NCBI GenBank assembly: GCA_031260245.1
Contig: JAIRKH010000089.1
Span: 1 to 38,174 of the forward strand
DNA length: 38,174 nt
Direction of reading: 5' to 3'
Source: Treponema sp.
GTDB taxonomy: Bacteria > Spirochaetota > Spirochaetia > Treponematales > Breznakiellaceae
Position 1 is the first letter of the stretch; the number at the start of each line of letters is the position of its first letter. Positions 22,289 to 29,964 of the stretch are shown here, piece after piece. Below the pieces are notes generated by a model. It was not told the DNA's origin. It made no database searches and saw nothing but the letters and a program-made list of their open reading frames with translations. The position numbers and the translations under genes were made by a program.

Positions 22289-23133
22289 ACCTTGACTTTT
22301 CCGTCCCTTTAGTCATGTCCATAGTGAACTGTACCGACGACTCGTTTTACACGGACAGCCGCGCCCGCGCGCCGGAGTCCGCTGTGGAGAAGGCGTTGCA
22401 AGCTGAGGCGGACGGCGCGAATATCGTTGACTTTGGCGGCGAATCCACGCGACCAGGCGCGGAGTACGTTTCGGAAGACAAGGAATTGGCGCGCGTCCTC
22501 CCTGCTGTTGAAGGTTTCAGGCGGAAGTCTGACCTACCCATATCCGTTGACACGAGAAAGGCCGCGGTCGCTCAAGGCGTTCTGTCTGCGGGCGCGGATA
22601 TTATCAACGACGTCTCCGCGATGGAAGACGACCCGGACATGGCGCGAGTATGCGCGGCTTATGGGGCTTACGTCGTGCTTATGCACAAGAAAGGCGTCCC
22701 AAAAACCATGCAAGTCGCAAGTGGCGCGACATTCTATGAAGACGTGGTTGGCGAAGTCGTCGCGTATTTGCGGACGGCCGCGCAACGAGCTAAAGCGGCG
22801 GGAATTGCGGACAACCGCGTCATACTGGACCCCGGCATAGGATTCGGCAAGAGCGTGGAAGATAACATCGCGCTCGTCAGAGAACTCGCCCGCATCCGCG
22901 CCATTGGGTACCCAGTCCTCATAGGTCTGTCCCGCAAGACCTTCATCGGCAGTATCACGGGGAGGGATATACCCGATAGACTCGTCGGGACATTAGCGGC
23001 GAACGCTGTCGCCGTCGCTGCCGGCGCGAATATCGTCCGCGTACACGACGCGCGGGAACATGTTGATTTGATAAAAATCCTCTTTACGTTTAGAGGGGGG
23101 CGCGCTTTCCAAAACATAGACGGTTGGCGGTAA
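22285..23133 (+). CDS. folP: Dihydropteroate synthase
   Basis: About 282 residues from the GTG at 22285, preferred because AGGAGGGG lies 6-8 nt upstream; the frame is open to ATG 22255 inside the permease gene. It condenses p-aminobenzoate with hydroxymethyl-dihydropterin diphosphate in folate synthesis. Pterin-binding TIM barrel: VMSIVNCTDDSF, IVDFGGESTRPGA, ISVDTRKAAVA, DIINDVSAMEDD, VVLMHKKG, VILDPGIGFGKSVEDN, VLIGLSRKTFIG, RVHDAREHVDLIKI. The loop-1 consensus NVTPDSF is NCTDDSF here (T-P to T-D). The last dozen codons (RGGRAFQNIDGWR) lie within a repeat that recurs, inverted, at 36.7 kb, so the natural C-terminus has been altered. Confidence 0.93.
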   Translation: MNLDFSVPLVMSIVNCTDDSFYTDSRARAPESAVEKALQAEADGANIVDFGGESTRPGAEYVSEDKELARVLPAVEGFRRKSDLPISVDTRKAAVAQGVLSAGADIINDVSAMEDDPDMARVCAAYGAYVVLMHKKGVPKTMQVASGATFYEDVVGEVVAYLRTAAQRAKAAGIADNRVILDPGIGFGKSVEDNIALVRELARIRAIGYPVLIGLSRKTFIGSITGRDIPDRLVGTLAANAVAVAAGANIVRVHDAREHVDLIKILFTFRGGRAFQNIDGWR

Positions 23134-23217
23134 ACTTTTCGCCGCGCCCCCCTACGCGGGAGCCTCGCAAAGCGGGTCTCCCGCTACCCCCGACTTGCGC
23201 CTACGGTGTCAGACACC
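23093..23217 (-). repeat. Dispersed repeat copy A, ending in a GGTGTCTGACACC palindrome
   Basis: Read on the minus strand it begins with GGTGTCTGACACC (23205-23217), then GGGGGTAGC (23183-23191), a GGGGGGCGCGGCGA block, GTTTACCG (23128-23135) and ends with GTTTTGGAAAGCGCGCCC (23098-23115). The same blocks in the same order form copy B at 36696-36776 on the plus strand. Copy A carries an extra segment (about 23155-23182) with its own inverted repeat GGGAG...CTCCC. Confidence 0.75.
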
Positions 23218-23248
23218 CGACGACCAACGATGCCTATTAGCGATTAGC

Positions 23249-23260
23249 GGTGTCAGACAC
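23249..23260. repeat. REP-like palindrome GGTGTCAGACAC
   Basis: GTGTCAGACAC is a perfect inverted repeat around a central A, 44 bp after the palindrome of copy A. The same motif recurs at 33209 and 36696. Confidence 0.7.
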
Positions 23261-23281
23261 TTTACCGCCGTATTTTAACGC

Positions 23282-23310
23282 TTGACGAAAAAAGCGAAAC
23301 GCGCTATATT
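23282..23310 (+). promoter_or_regulatory. Sigma-70-like promoter in the folP-flaB gap
   Basis: TTGACG (23282-23287), 17-bp spacer, TATATT (23305-23310). The nearest start is a 30-codon frame at 23324; flaB is 270 bp away and has its own promoter. Confidence 0.5.
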
Positions 23311-23323
23311 ACCTTTGACGAAT

Positions 23324-23416
23324 ATGAAACATACAAGACATAACGCCAATTACTCAACCGCGCCCGCTGCGTTCCCCAGCGAGAAGACCCATTCACACAG
23401 ACATGGTATCTCGTAA
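23324..23416 (+). CDS. Possible 30-residue small protein or transcribed small RNA
   Basis: ATG at 23324, about 7 nt after the expected transcript start, encoding a His-rich peptide (MKHTRHNANYSTAPAAF... ending HSHRHGIS). There is no Shine-Dalgarno. The only support is the promoter just upstream; the frame may be chance and the transcript non-coding. The remaining 447-bp gap holds the palindromes and the flaB promoter, nothing else seen. Confidence 0.25.
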   Translation: MKHTRHNANYSTAPAAFPSEKTHSHRHGIS

Positions 23417-23453
23417 TCAAAATCTGATAGCTGTCAAATTTTTCTTTAACCCC

Positions 23454-23480
23454 TAAAGCAAATCGTTAATAAGCCGATAT
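23454..23480 (+). promoter_or_regulatory. Sigma-28 (FliA/WhiG) flagellar promoter of flaB
   Basis: TAAA (23454-23457), exactly 15 bp, then GCCGATAT (23473-23480), one base from the TAAA-N15-GCCGATAA consensus. Leader of about 95 nt with AAGGAG before the ATG. Confidence 0.85.
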
Positions 23481-23580
23481 TATTATAGAACGATGCTTTT
23501 TGCGTCGAGATATAGGCAAGGATGCCGAGACGTTTGTTGTCACAGGGATAGTAAACGTCTTAATACCAAAGGAGTGAATT

Positions 23581-24447
23581 ATGATAATCAATCACAACTT
23601 AAGCGCGATGTTCGCGGATAGGTCTCTCAAAGTTACTCAGTCTTATCTGGATAAGAACATGGAAAAATTGTCAAGCGGGTTACGTATCAACCGCGCTGGC
23701 GATGATGCTTCCGGGCTTGCCGTTTCCGAAAAGCTCCGTAGTCAGATTCGGGGACTTAATATGGCTTCTTTCAACGCTCAGAACGGTATTTCCTTCATTC
23801 AGGTAACTGAAGGATACCTTCAGGAAACTCAAGACATCCTCCAGCGTCTACGCGAGCTTGCGGTGCAGTCTTCCAACGGTATCTATACCGCCGAGGACCG
23901 TGAGCAAATTCAGATTGAGGTCTCCTCTTTGATTGATGAAATCGACCGCATCGCCTCCCACGCTCAATTCAACGGTATGAATATGTTGACCGGGCGTTTC
24001 GCGCGCGCGGGAGACGACACCGCTACCGCAACGGCGTCTATGTGGATACATATCGGCGCGAACATGGACCAGAGAGAGCAGATTTTCATCAGTAATTTGT
24101 CGGCAAAAGGTCTTAACGTCCGCAACGTCAGCGACGACTCTTTCAACGTCATGCTAGATAAACCTGATTCCGCTAATAACGCACTGGGGACGTTGGACGA
24201 AGCCTTGAAGAAGGTGAGCAAACAGCGGGCGGACCTCGGCGCTTACCAGAACCGCCTCGAACACGCTATCCGCGGCATCGACATTGGGGCGGAAAATCTG
24301 CAAGCTTCCGAATCTCGTATCCGCGATACTAATATGGCTAATGAGATGGTCGGCTATACCAAGAACCAGATTCTCGTCCAGTCCGGTACCGCAATGCTGG
24401 CGCAAGCGAATCAGCGCAGTCAAACGGTTCTTTCTTTGCTTCAATAA
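23581..24447 (+). CDS. flaB: Periplasmic flagellin core protein FlaB
   Basis: 288 residues, the FlaB length in treponemes. N-terminal flagellin domain (residues 1-140) with [44 protein letters not shown] and [29 protein letters not shown]; the C-terminal domain (about 205-288) ends [18 protein letters not shown]. The middle is short, as in spirochaete flagella, which lie between the two membranes. Which FlaB paralogue this is cannot be told. Expression is predicted from the sigma-28 promoter, with late flagellar genes; a strong terminator follows. No other flagellar gene is adjacent. It has no signal peptide, as expected for export through the flagellar type III system. Confidence 0.96.
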   Translation: MIINHNLSAMFADRSLKVTQSYLDKNMEKLSSGLRINRAGDDASGLAVSEKLRSQIRGLNMASFNAQNGISFIQVTEGYLQETQDILQRLRELAVQSSNGIYTAEDREQIQIEVSSLIDEIDRIASHAQFNGMNMLTGRFARAGDDTATATASMWIHIGANMDQREQIFISNLSAKGLNVRNVSDDSFNVMLDKPDSANNALGTLDEALKKVSKQRADLGAYQNRLEHAIRGIDIGAENLQASESRIRDTNMANEMVGYTKNQILVQSGTAMLAQANQRSQTVLSLLQ

Positions 24448-24466
24448 AGCGCGAACCTCTGTTGTG

Positions 24467-24496
24467 AAAGCCTCCTCAAGAGAGGAGGCTTTTTTT
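24467..24496 (+). terminator. Rho-independent terminator of flaB
   Basis: Perfect 9-bp GC-rich stem AGCCTCCTC / GAGGAGGCT (extended by A-T pairs) around loop AAGA, followed by seven T. It ends just before the convergent phosphatase gene. Confidence 0.95.
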
Positions 24497-24505
24497 AAAG
24501 GCGGC

Positions 24506-25165
24506 TCAAGCGACTCCGCATAGTTTCGCTTTCAGCATCATCGTCATCTCCATGCCAAGCCTCAACGTCTCCGACACGTAACGTTCCGCCGTTGCAGTCA
24601 GATTTTCGGATATAGGCGTTTCACTGTCTTTGACAAGAGCGAGTTGATTGAAAATCACCGTTCCCACTCCCGCAAAATCACCCTGATATATGTCAGACTC
24701 TGCGCCTACAAGAAAAGATCTTGCGTAGTCCGCGGCGATTTCTGACGGCGTTCCTCCCATGAGCGCTTCCAATACAGCGCATACAAAGCCTGTACGGTCA
24801 ACCCCAGCGTGGCAATGAATCAGATACGGGCCGTCATGGGCGAGTATGAACAACAGCCCTCTACGGAGCTTCCTGTTGAATTCAGGCTTGGCAAAGTCAA
24901 AAGACATATTTAAACCAATAACGCAATCTCGTTTGACTAGTCGGTTATACCAGGGCGAAACAGCCGCGGCGATTCTGACGCCGGACTTGCCGTCGCACAG
25001 GTTAACCACGCTCGTGATATGCGCTTGCACGGCGCGTAAAATGACAGGCTTGTTTTCTACACCGTTCTGTACCGGATGTTCGCTACGGAAAAGTATTCCG
25101 CGCGCAATACTTCCCGCGCATACTTCACGGAAATTACCGACGTCTTCAGGCAAAAAATCCTCCAT
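24506..25165 (-). CDS. Protein tyrosine/serine phosphatase (CX5R, Y_phosphatase3-like)
   Basis: 219 residues. The active-site loop LIHCHAGVDRTGFV gives C118-H-A-G-V-D-R124, the HCxxGxDRTG form found in the atypical bacterial tyrosine phosphatase family related to lipid phosphatases. The N-terminal NFREV...GILFRSEHP (about 11-31) is the family's NFRDLGG...LYRS-like segment. It dephosphorylates phosphotyrosine or phosphoinositide-type substrates; the target is unknown. No signal peptide, so cytoplasmic. AGGAGAAG precedes the ATG at 25165. It converges on flaB and is separated from it by that gene's terminator. Confidence 0.88.
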   Translation of the reverse strand: MEDFLPEDVGNFREVCAGSIARGILFRSEHPVQNGVENKPVILRAVQAHITSVVNLCDGKSGVRIAAAVSPWYNRLVKRDCVIGLNMSFDFAKPEFNRKLRRGLLFILAHDGPYLIHCHAGVDRTGFVCAVLEALMGGTPSEIAADYARSFLVGAESDIYQGDFAGVGTVIFNQLALVKDSETPISENLTATAERYVSETLRLGMEMTMMLKAKLCGVA

Positions 25166-25242
25166 ACTGTTTTTCTTCTCCTAATTCTCTCTTATTAGCC
25201 CTTCGCAAGCGGTTTCAGTTTAACCAGTATCGGTCTAAAGAA

Positions 25243-25974
25243 CTAAAAGATTCCGCCGACTCCCGCAAACATTCGAGTAAAATTCTTCCCTTCTCTCCGA
25301 AAAGAACCGAGCCTTCCATCCGTAAAGGTACAATTTTCACAATAAGCCAGATTTTTCACGCCACTCTCCGCGAGAAGGCGCGCATTTGCCGCTTTTAGGT
25401 CCAGACAATCGCCAGAAACTACCGTGCCAAGCGGGTATTTTCCACCGCCGAATTTTTCCTCAAAGACGCGCCGCCTTTCTTCGTCAACATGGTAACAACG
25501 CCCGCAAATGCAGGGACCTAGAACTGCGGCTACGGCTTCAGGGCGCGCGCCCATAAGCCGTAACGCTTCTAACACGATACCAGTACCTTTCCACCCCGAA
25601 TGAACCACGCCGAAAGCGCCGGACTCCACGTCGAACAGAAATATAGGCAAGCAATCCGCCACCGTAATAGAAAGAATTACGCCTTCTTTTTGGAGCGTTA
25701 CCAGCCCATCTACGTCCTCAAAAACAGGAGGAGAGCCTTCGTCCACCATGGCGACGTTTTGCGAATGGGTTTGCCTACAAGCGTAAAGTTTCTTGTCCAC
25801 GCAGACGTTTTTGAGAAAATTCCGCCTGGTTTCCTCGTTTGATACGCCCATATCCCCTGCTTGCCGTGTTGAAATGAAGCAAGAAACGCCCGTTACAGGT
25901 TTTCCGTTAAATATAAAGGGAAAAAATACGGCGGGACTCTCTGAAAAAATAAGAGAAAAAGAGTAAAGATTCAC
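25243..25974 (-). CDS. YfiH/LACC1-like multicopper (laccase-domain) purine-nucleoside enzyme
   Basis: 243 residues, typical of the family once called polyphenol oxidase and now known to act on purine nucleosides (adenosine deaminase or phosphorylase-like activity). Signatures: GVSCFISTRQAGDMG, RQTHSQNV (metal His), VDGLVTL, ITVADCLPIFLFD (Cys), GAFGVVHSGWKGTG (His), LGPCICGRCYHVD, and YCENCTFTDGRLGSFRREGKNFTRM at the C-terminus. The start is GTG at 25974; there is no closer alternative that keeps the N-terminal strand, and the ribosome site is poor. It lies upstream of the phosphatase on the same strand, 77 bp apart. Confidence 0.9.
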   Translation of the reverse strand: MNLYSFSLIFSESPAVFFPFIFNGKPVTGVSCFISTRQAGDMGVSNEETRRNFLKNVCVDKKLYACRQTHSQNVAMVDEGSPPVFEDVDGLVTLQKEGVILSITVADCLPIFLFDVESGAFGVVHSGWKGTGIVLEALRLMGARPEAVAAVLGPCICGRCYHVDEERRRVFEEKFGGGKYPLGTVVSGDCLDLKAANARLLAESGVKNLAYCENCTFTDGRLGSFRREGKNFTRMFAGVGGIF

Positions 25975-26085
25975 CGTTCGCTTCGCCTTTGCTCGCTTCG
26001 AGCCTCTATAAAGGGATTCTTTTTTATTTTGCTTGGCTGTCGTATTAGCATATTTTTCAGAGCGCCGCCTTTTATCTTCCGTCTG

Positions 26086-26886
26086 CTATTGGTACACCCT
26101 CACGTAATCTACTTGCATCGTAGCGTCTTGTAATTTTGGGTCTATACCCTTTTCGCCGCCCCAGGTCCCGCCTATCGCCACGTTAAGAATGAGATAGAAG
26201 GGTATGTCAAAGGGCCATTCCGCAACTCCTTCGCCGGAGTTCTCAAAACGAAAAATGAGTTCGCCGTCGACATACCACTGGATCCATTGAGGCGTCCACT
26301 CTATGGCGTAGACGTGAAACGCGCTGGATACTCCTTTTACGACGGCGGAAGCGGACTTTTGGGTATTCAATCGGTGGTTAAAAGCCCTTGTATGCACGGT
26401 GGCGTGGATTCTATCCTGGTCAAACCCTACGTGTTCTATGACGTCTATCTCGCCAGAACGGGGCCATCCGCCGTATTTATCGCCGACCGGAAGCATCCAT
26501 ATCGCGGGCCAGGTTCCCCGTCCCTCGGGTAGCTTGGCGCGTACCTCAAGGTACCCATATTTCCACCCCGCCTTATACTGGGTTTTTAAACGAGCGCTAG
26601 TCCATCGTCCGTTATCGTTTCGGGCGGTAATGGACAGGATTCCCTTCCGAACTTCCGAATTTTCCCGTTTGTTCGTATAAGTTTGTAGTTCGGCGTTCCC
26701 CCAACCGTTCCCTCCGACGGAGTAATTCCACTTGTCCGAATCAGGCGCTCCGTCTTGGTCAAATTCATCGGACCAAACCAGAGTTTTTCCTTCAGGAACC
26801 GCGGAAACGTTTTTTCCCGTACAGGCCGGGAAAAACATCGTCATTATGACGGTAAGCGTCGTCATAAACGGAATTTGATACCTCAT
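26086..26886 (-). CDS. GH16 beta-glucanase (laminarinase-like), lipoprotein
   Basis: 266 residues. The signal ends in MFFPAC, a lipobox predicting lipidation at Cys22. A single GH16 jelly roll follows: LVWSDEFDQDGAPDSDKWNY (36-55), GNGWGNAELQTYTNK, YGYLEVRAKLPEGRGTWPAIWMLP, catalytic GEIDVIEHVG (nucleophile E146, D148, acid/base E151), ATVHT, YAIEWTPQWIQWYVDG and FYLILNVAIGGTWGG. The ExDxxE form (with Val between) and overall length point to endo-beta-1,3- or 1,3-1,4-glucanases acting on laminarin, callose or lichenan. AAGGAG lies before the ATG. It sits 43 bp downstream of the DUF5312-like gene. With the GH5 and GH5-GH30 proteins it forms a set of anchored polysaccharide hydrolases. Confidence 0.92.
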   Translation of the reverse strand: MRYQIPFMTTLTVIMTMFFPACTGKNVSAVPEGKTLVWSDEFDQDGAPDSDKWNYSVGGNGWGNAELQTYTNKRENSEVRKGILSITARNDNGRWTSARLKTQYKAGWKYGYLEVRAKLPEGRGTWPAIWMLPVGDKYGGWPRSGEIDVIEHVGFDQDRIHATVHTRAFNHRLNTQKSASAVVKGVSSAFHVYAIEWTPQWIQWYVDGELIFRFENSGEGVAEWPFDIPFYLILNVAIGGTWGGEKGIDPKLQDATMQVDYVRVYQ

Positions 26887-26929
26887 ATACGCTCCTTACA
26901 CCCCTCACGGCAAACTTTTTTCTTCGCGT

Positions 26930-28696
26930 CTATATCATACCCATGGCGTCAATATTATCCAGAATTTGAATAGCGTCTTGCAGGCTTTTGATAACCTCGT
27001 TTATGCCGTTGAAAAAAGCGGTGCCTTTAGGCGTGAAAGCGAGAGGAACGACAGGCGTATTGCTCACTACTGAGCTTATCATGGCTACAGGCGGTTTACC
27101 GATGAATTTTGATATGTTGGCAAGCATTTCATTTTTACCGTCGGGATCCTTCTTGGCAATGCCCTGTAACACGGTCAACATACCTTGCAGGGCTGTCCGT
27201 GCTTCGGAAATAATGAGATTTGCCGAATCGTTTGCCGTTTCAATGACAGACTGCGTCTTCCGTCGTCGGCTAGTGAGGGACATATCGGCATGAGCGATGG
27301 CGTATTGCTTGCCGATTTCTCCGGTAGGCGCGATGTCGCGGTCGAATTTCTTGACATCGTCGTCGAGCTTCATCAAGTTGTTGTAACTCTCCGTGAACAT
27401 CGTCCTGTACTCTCGTTTGGAGAATTCGCCTTCTATCAAGATGGGGCGGAGAGTCTTATTTATGTCCGGGAGGAAGACGACAGCGTGGAAGGTGAGCAAG
27501 AAAGAGAGAGCATAGCTTTTCCGAATCGGCAAGCCGTTTGGGTTTGTTTCAGACTGGGCGTGTTCCAGAGTCCTCAAAGAGGCGCTCTTGAGGAAGTTGC
27601 GGAACGATTCGAGTAATTCCCGCTGACGGCGGGTTTTTTCAAATTCCTCGCAGAGTCCCTCGATATGCTGTTTCCAATAGTCGCGGTATACGGCGAACCA
27701 GTCGTCACCGCCAGACAATTCGGCAGGCGTCAAAGCCGCGTTCCTGTTTGCGAAACGAAGAATGAGCGTCAGCGGTATGGCTTTGTTGAATTCGCGTATC
27801 GTTATCAAAGAATTTTCAGCTTTGGCGAGGAGGTCCTTGCTTTCTTCGTCGATGTCAAAACCGGCTTCGTCGGCCTTTTCCTGTAACACGAATATAAATA
27901 GGGAACCGAGCAATTCAATGGACGGTGGATTCCGCATCGAAAAGAGAATGTTGTTAAGCAAAGCGAGCTGTTCGCGCACGACGCTTGCGGAACAAGACAT
28001 ACCCGATACAGCCGAGTCCGTGGAAAAAGCGTAAAGTACCCGGTCAAACAGGAAAAAAGCCAGGTCCTTGAGACAGAGCAAGGAATGGGCGTTGCGGTAC
28101 ATGGTATTGCGGTGATCTTCGTTGATAGCGGCAAACGCGTCTTCCATAACTCCAAGAGCTAACTGTTTGAGCGCCGCGTTATTCGCTTCGGAATGTTTCG
28201 CGGAAAGGTTCGCGGGGAGAGTCTCTTCCACGAGCCGCTTATGAACATCGGGCATCTCCAGAGAACCGAGAAAGGCGTAGAACGCGCCCAGGTCGCGTTG
28301 TATGCTCGATTCGAGCGTATCTTTGAAGAAGCGAACGCTGTCTTTAAGTTCCACAAGCTCTTTGTGAAAGAGCGGGAGCAGGAGATTCTGTTTATAAGAA
28401 AAATACCCCGGATATTTAGCCTCAATTTCTTGACCTATTTTGTTGATGAGACCATCTTCAAACACTTTCACCGGCGACGTACTCTTAAAGAAACTTAAAA
28501 ATAAAAGCCATATATGATAATACCACGGCAATTCTTGATATTGCGTTTCAACGGAATTTTGCGGCGCTTCTGATCTCTCTTCGTAAAGCGAATCTTTTGA
28601 GATGTTTGACTGGACGGCAAGTTTCTTTAAAAGTCCTTTCCGCTCTTCAACAGTCAAGGTGGAGGATAATTCACCAAACTTGTCACTTTCTGCCAT
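26930..28696 (-). CDS. Large hypothetical protein, DUF5312-like (spirochaete family)
   Basis: 588 residues, mostly helical, no signal peptide. One hydrophobic segment near residues 57-70 (WYYHIWLLFLSFF) could insert in a membrane; the rest has several long charged helices, with VIETANDSANLIISEARTALQGMLTVLQGI near the C-terminus. I recall a family of this size and pattern confined to treponemes (DUF5312), but cannot confirm it. Its function is unknown. The promoter at 28705-28733 has both hexamers close to consensus and ends 9 nt before the ATG, with no Shine-Dalgarno. Confidence 0.75.
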   Translation of the reverse strand: MAESDKFGELSSTLTVEERKGLLKKLAVQSNISKDSLYEERSEAPQNSVETQYQELPWYYHIWLLFLSFFKSTSPVKVFEDGLINKIGQEIEAKYPGYFSYKQNLLLPLFHKELVELKDSVRFFKDTLESSIQRDLGAFYAFLGSLEMPDVHKRLVEETLPANLSAKHSEANNAALKQLALGVMEDAFAAINEDHRNTMYRNAHSLLCLKDLAFFLFDRVLYAFSTDSAVSGMSCSASVVREQLALLNNILFSMRNPPSIELLGSLFIFVLQEKADEAGFDIDEESKDLLAKAENSLITIREFNKAIPLTLILRFANRNAALTPAELSGGDDWFAVYRDYWKQHIEGLCEEFEKTRRQRELLESFRNFLKSASLRTLEHAQSETNPNGLPIRKSYALSFLLTFHAVVFLPDINKTLRPILIEGEFSKREYRTMFTESYNNLMKLDDDVKKFDRDIAPTGEIGKQYAIAHADMSLTSRRRKTQSVIETANDSANLIISEARTALQGMLTVLQGIAKKDPDGKNEMLANISKFIGKPPVAMISSVVSNTPVVPLAFTPKGTAFFNGINEVIKSLQDAIQILDNIDAMGMI

Positions 28697-28704
28697 ATTT
28701 CTAA

Positions 28705-28733
28705 ATTATACGTTCAAAATGGAAATAGGTCAA
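28705..28733 (-). promoter_or_regulatory. Promoter of the DUF5312-like gene, overlapping the dacA stop codon
   Basis: Minus strand TTGACC (28728-28733), 17-bp spacer, TATAAT (28705-28710). The TGA inside TTGACC is the stop codon of dacA. The -10 ends 9 nt before the ATG, predicting a leaderless transcript. Confidence 0.7.
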
Positions 28734-29926
28734 GAGAGTTTCTTTAACGCCACTTTAAAAAATAAACATATCGAGTCCCAAAACCGCTTAAAAAAGCCGC
28801 CGCGCTCGATGTTTTCCGTAAAAACCAATTTAATCGTCCGTAATTCTCCTAGGCTATCGGAAAAAACGAGGTTTCCGGCGGCGCCGCCCGCGTAGCACGG
28901 CGCGATAATCGGTTCATTGAGCCGTATCTCAAAACGAAGTTCCCGCCCTCGTTCTGCGGGCGCGGTCCACTCCGCGGACTCGCCGAGCGCTATTTTCACG
29001 AACTTCCGCTTCCCTTTCCACACGCGGACGTTCTCTAGCGCGCCAACGCTCGGTCTGATTGTCCGAAAATGAGAGAAAGCCCATTCGAGAAGGACGCGCC
29101 CGTCTTCGTCTCTGATATCCGCGCCGTTTTTGACCGCGGGAGCGCCTAGAATAACCGCGATGAAACGGGTATCGTCCCGCCGCGCCGTCAGCGCGATGTT
29201 ATAGCCCGCCTCGTCTATGTACCCTGTTTTTATGCCGTCGACGCCGTCAACACGCCCAAGCAGGTAGTTGTGGTTATACTGGGTGACGGTTCCTGGATTG
29301 GCGCGCGCGCCTTCTGGCATATTCTCCGCTTTTGGATAGTCAAATTTGCCAACCGAGTGATAGTCTATCAGACTCATCGGATGGGATTCGAGGTAATATT
29401 TGCAGAAAGCGGCGAATTCCGCGGCCGTGGTCATATTGTATTCCGAAACGCCGGAGGGCTCCGTAAACACGGTATTATCGAGCCCTAGCCGCTTAGCTTC
29501 CTGGTTCATAAGCCCCACGAAGGCGTCTACCGAGGGCGCAAACCGCAAAGCCACGGCGACCGCCGCGTCGTTGCCTGAAGGAATGGCGAGTCCCAACAGC
29601 AGTTCGCGTAGAGTCGCCCGCTGACCATCCGCCAAGAACATAAGGCTTGAGCGCGGAGGCTGACTCCCCCACCACGTTTCCTGCGGGAGGGGAACGAGTT
29701 CGTCAAGACTGGCGTTCCCCGCGTCGACTTGGGAGAGGGCTATGTGCATAGTCATCACTTTGGCGAGGGAGGCAGGCGGAATCTTCTCGTTCTCATTTTT
29801 TGTGAAAAGCGTCGCTCCAGTCGCCGCGTCCAAGAGAATGGCGGAACGCGATTGTATGGACGGAGGTTCTTGAGAAAAAACAGGCGCAATTAAAAATATC
29901 AATGCAAAAAAAGCGTATTGCTTCAT
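28730..29926 (-). CDS. dacA: D-alanyl-D-alanine carboxypeptidase (PBP5-type, S11)
   Basis: 398 residues. Signal peptide MKQYAFFALIFLIAPVFSQ with cleavage near FSQ/E. The three penicillin-binding motifs are present: S53-L-A-K in IPPASLAKVMT, S117-G-N in AIPSGNDAAV, and K233-T-G in GVDGIKTGYIDEAGYN. It removes the terminal D-alanine from peptidoglycan pentapeptides in the periplasm. The C-terminal part (from about 295) forms the beta-rich PBP5_C-like domain, and the last residues (FFKRFWDSICLFFKVALKKL) make an amphipathic membrane anchor. Its promoter overlaps the rimO stop codon, and the ATG lies 10 nt after the -10 element without a ribosome site. Confidence 0.93.
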   Translation of the reverse strand: MKQYAFFALIFLIAPVFSQEPPSIQSRSAILLDAATGATLFTKNENEKIPPASLAKVMTMHIALSQVDAGNASLDELVPLPQETWWGSQPPRSSLMFLADGQRATLRELLLGLAIPSGNDAAVAVALRFAPSVDAFVGLMNQEAKRLGLDNTVFTEPSGVSEYNMTTAAEFAAFCKYYLESHPMSLIDYHSVGKFDYPKAENMPEGARANPGTVTQYNHNYLLGRVDGVDGIKTGYIDEAGYNIALTARRDDTRFIAVILGAPAVKNGADIRDEDGRVLLEWAFSHFRTIRPSVGALENVRVWKGKRKFVKIALGESAEWTAPAERGRELRFEIRLNEPIIAPCYAGGAAGNLVFSDSLGELRTIKLVFTENIERGGFFKRFWDSICLFFKVALKKLS

Positions 29927-29935
29927 AATTTTTAA

Positions 29936-29964
29936 TGTATAACAAACTATACGCCGTCTGTCAA
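29936..29964 (-). promoter_or_regulatory. Promoter of dacA, overlapping the rimO stop codon
   Basis: Minus strand consensus TTGACA (29959-29964), 17-bp spacer, TATACA (29936-29941). The TGA inside TTGACA is the rimO stop. Only AT-rich sequence without Shine-Dalgarno separates it from the ATG. Confidence 0.65.

Noticed and set aside
23205-23260. GGTGTCAGACACC pair as an operator for a repressor of flaB or folP
   Set aside because: The motif recurs at unrelated gene junctions and at the end of a transposase gene, which fits a dispersed repeat better than an operator.
25980-26010. GCTCG-CTT-CGAGC small hairpin near 25993 upstream of the YfiH gene
   Set aside because: Five-bp stem without T-run or pairing to a start site; too weak to call.
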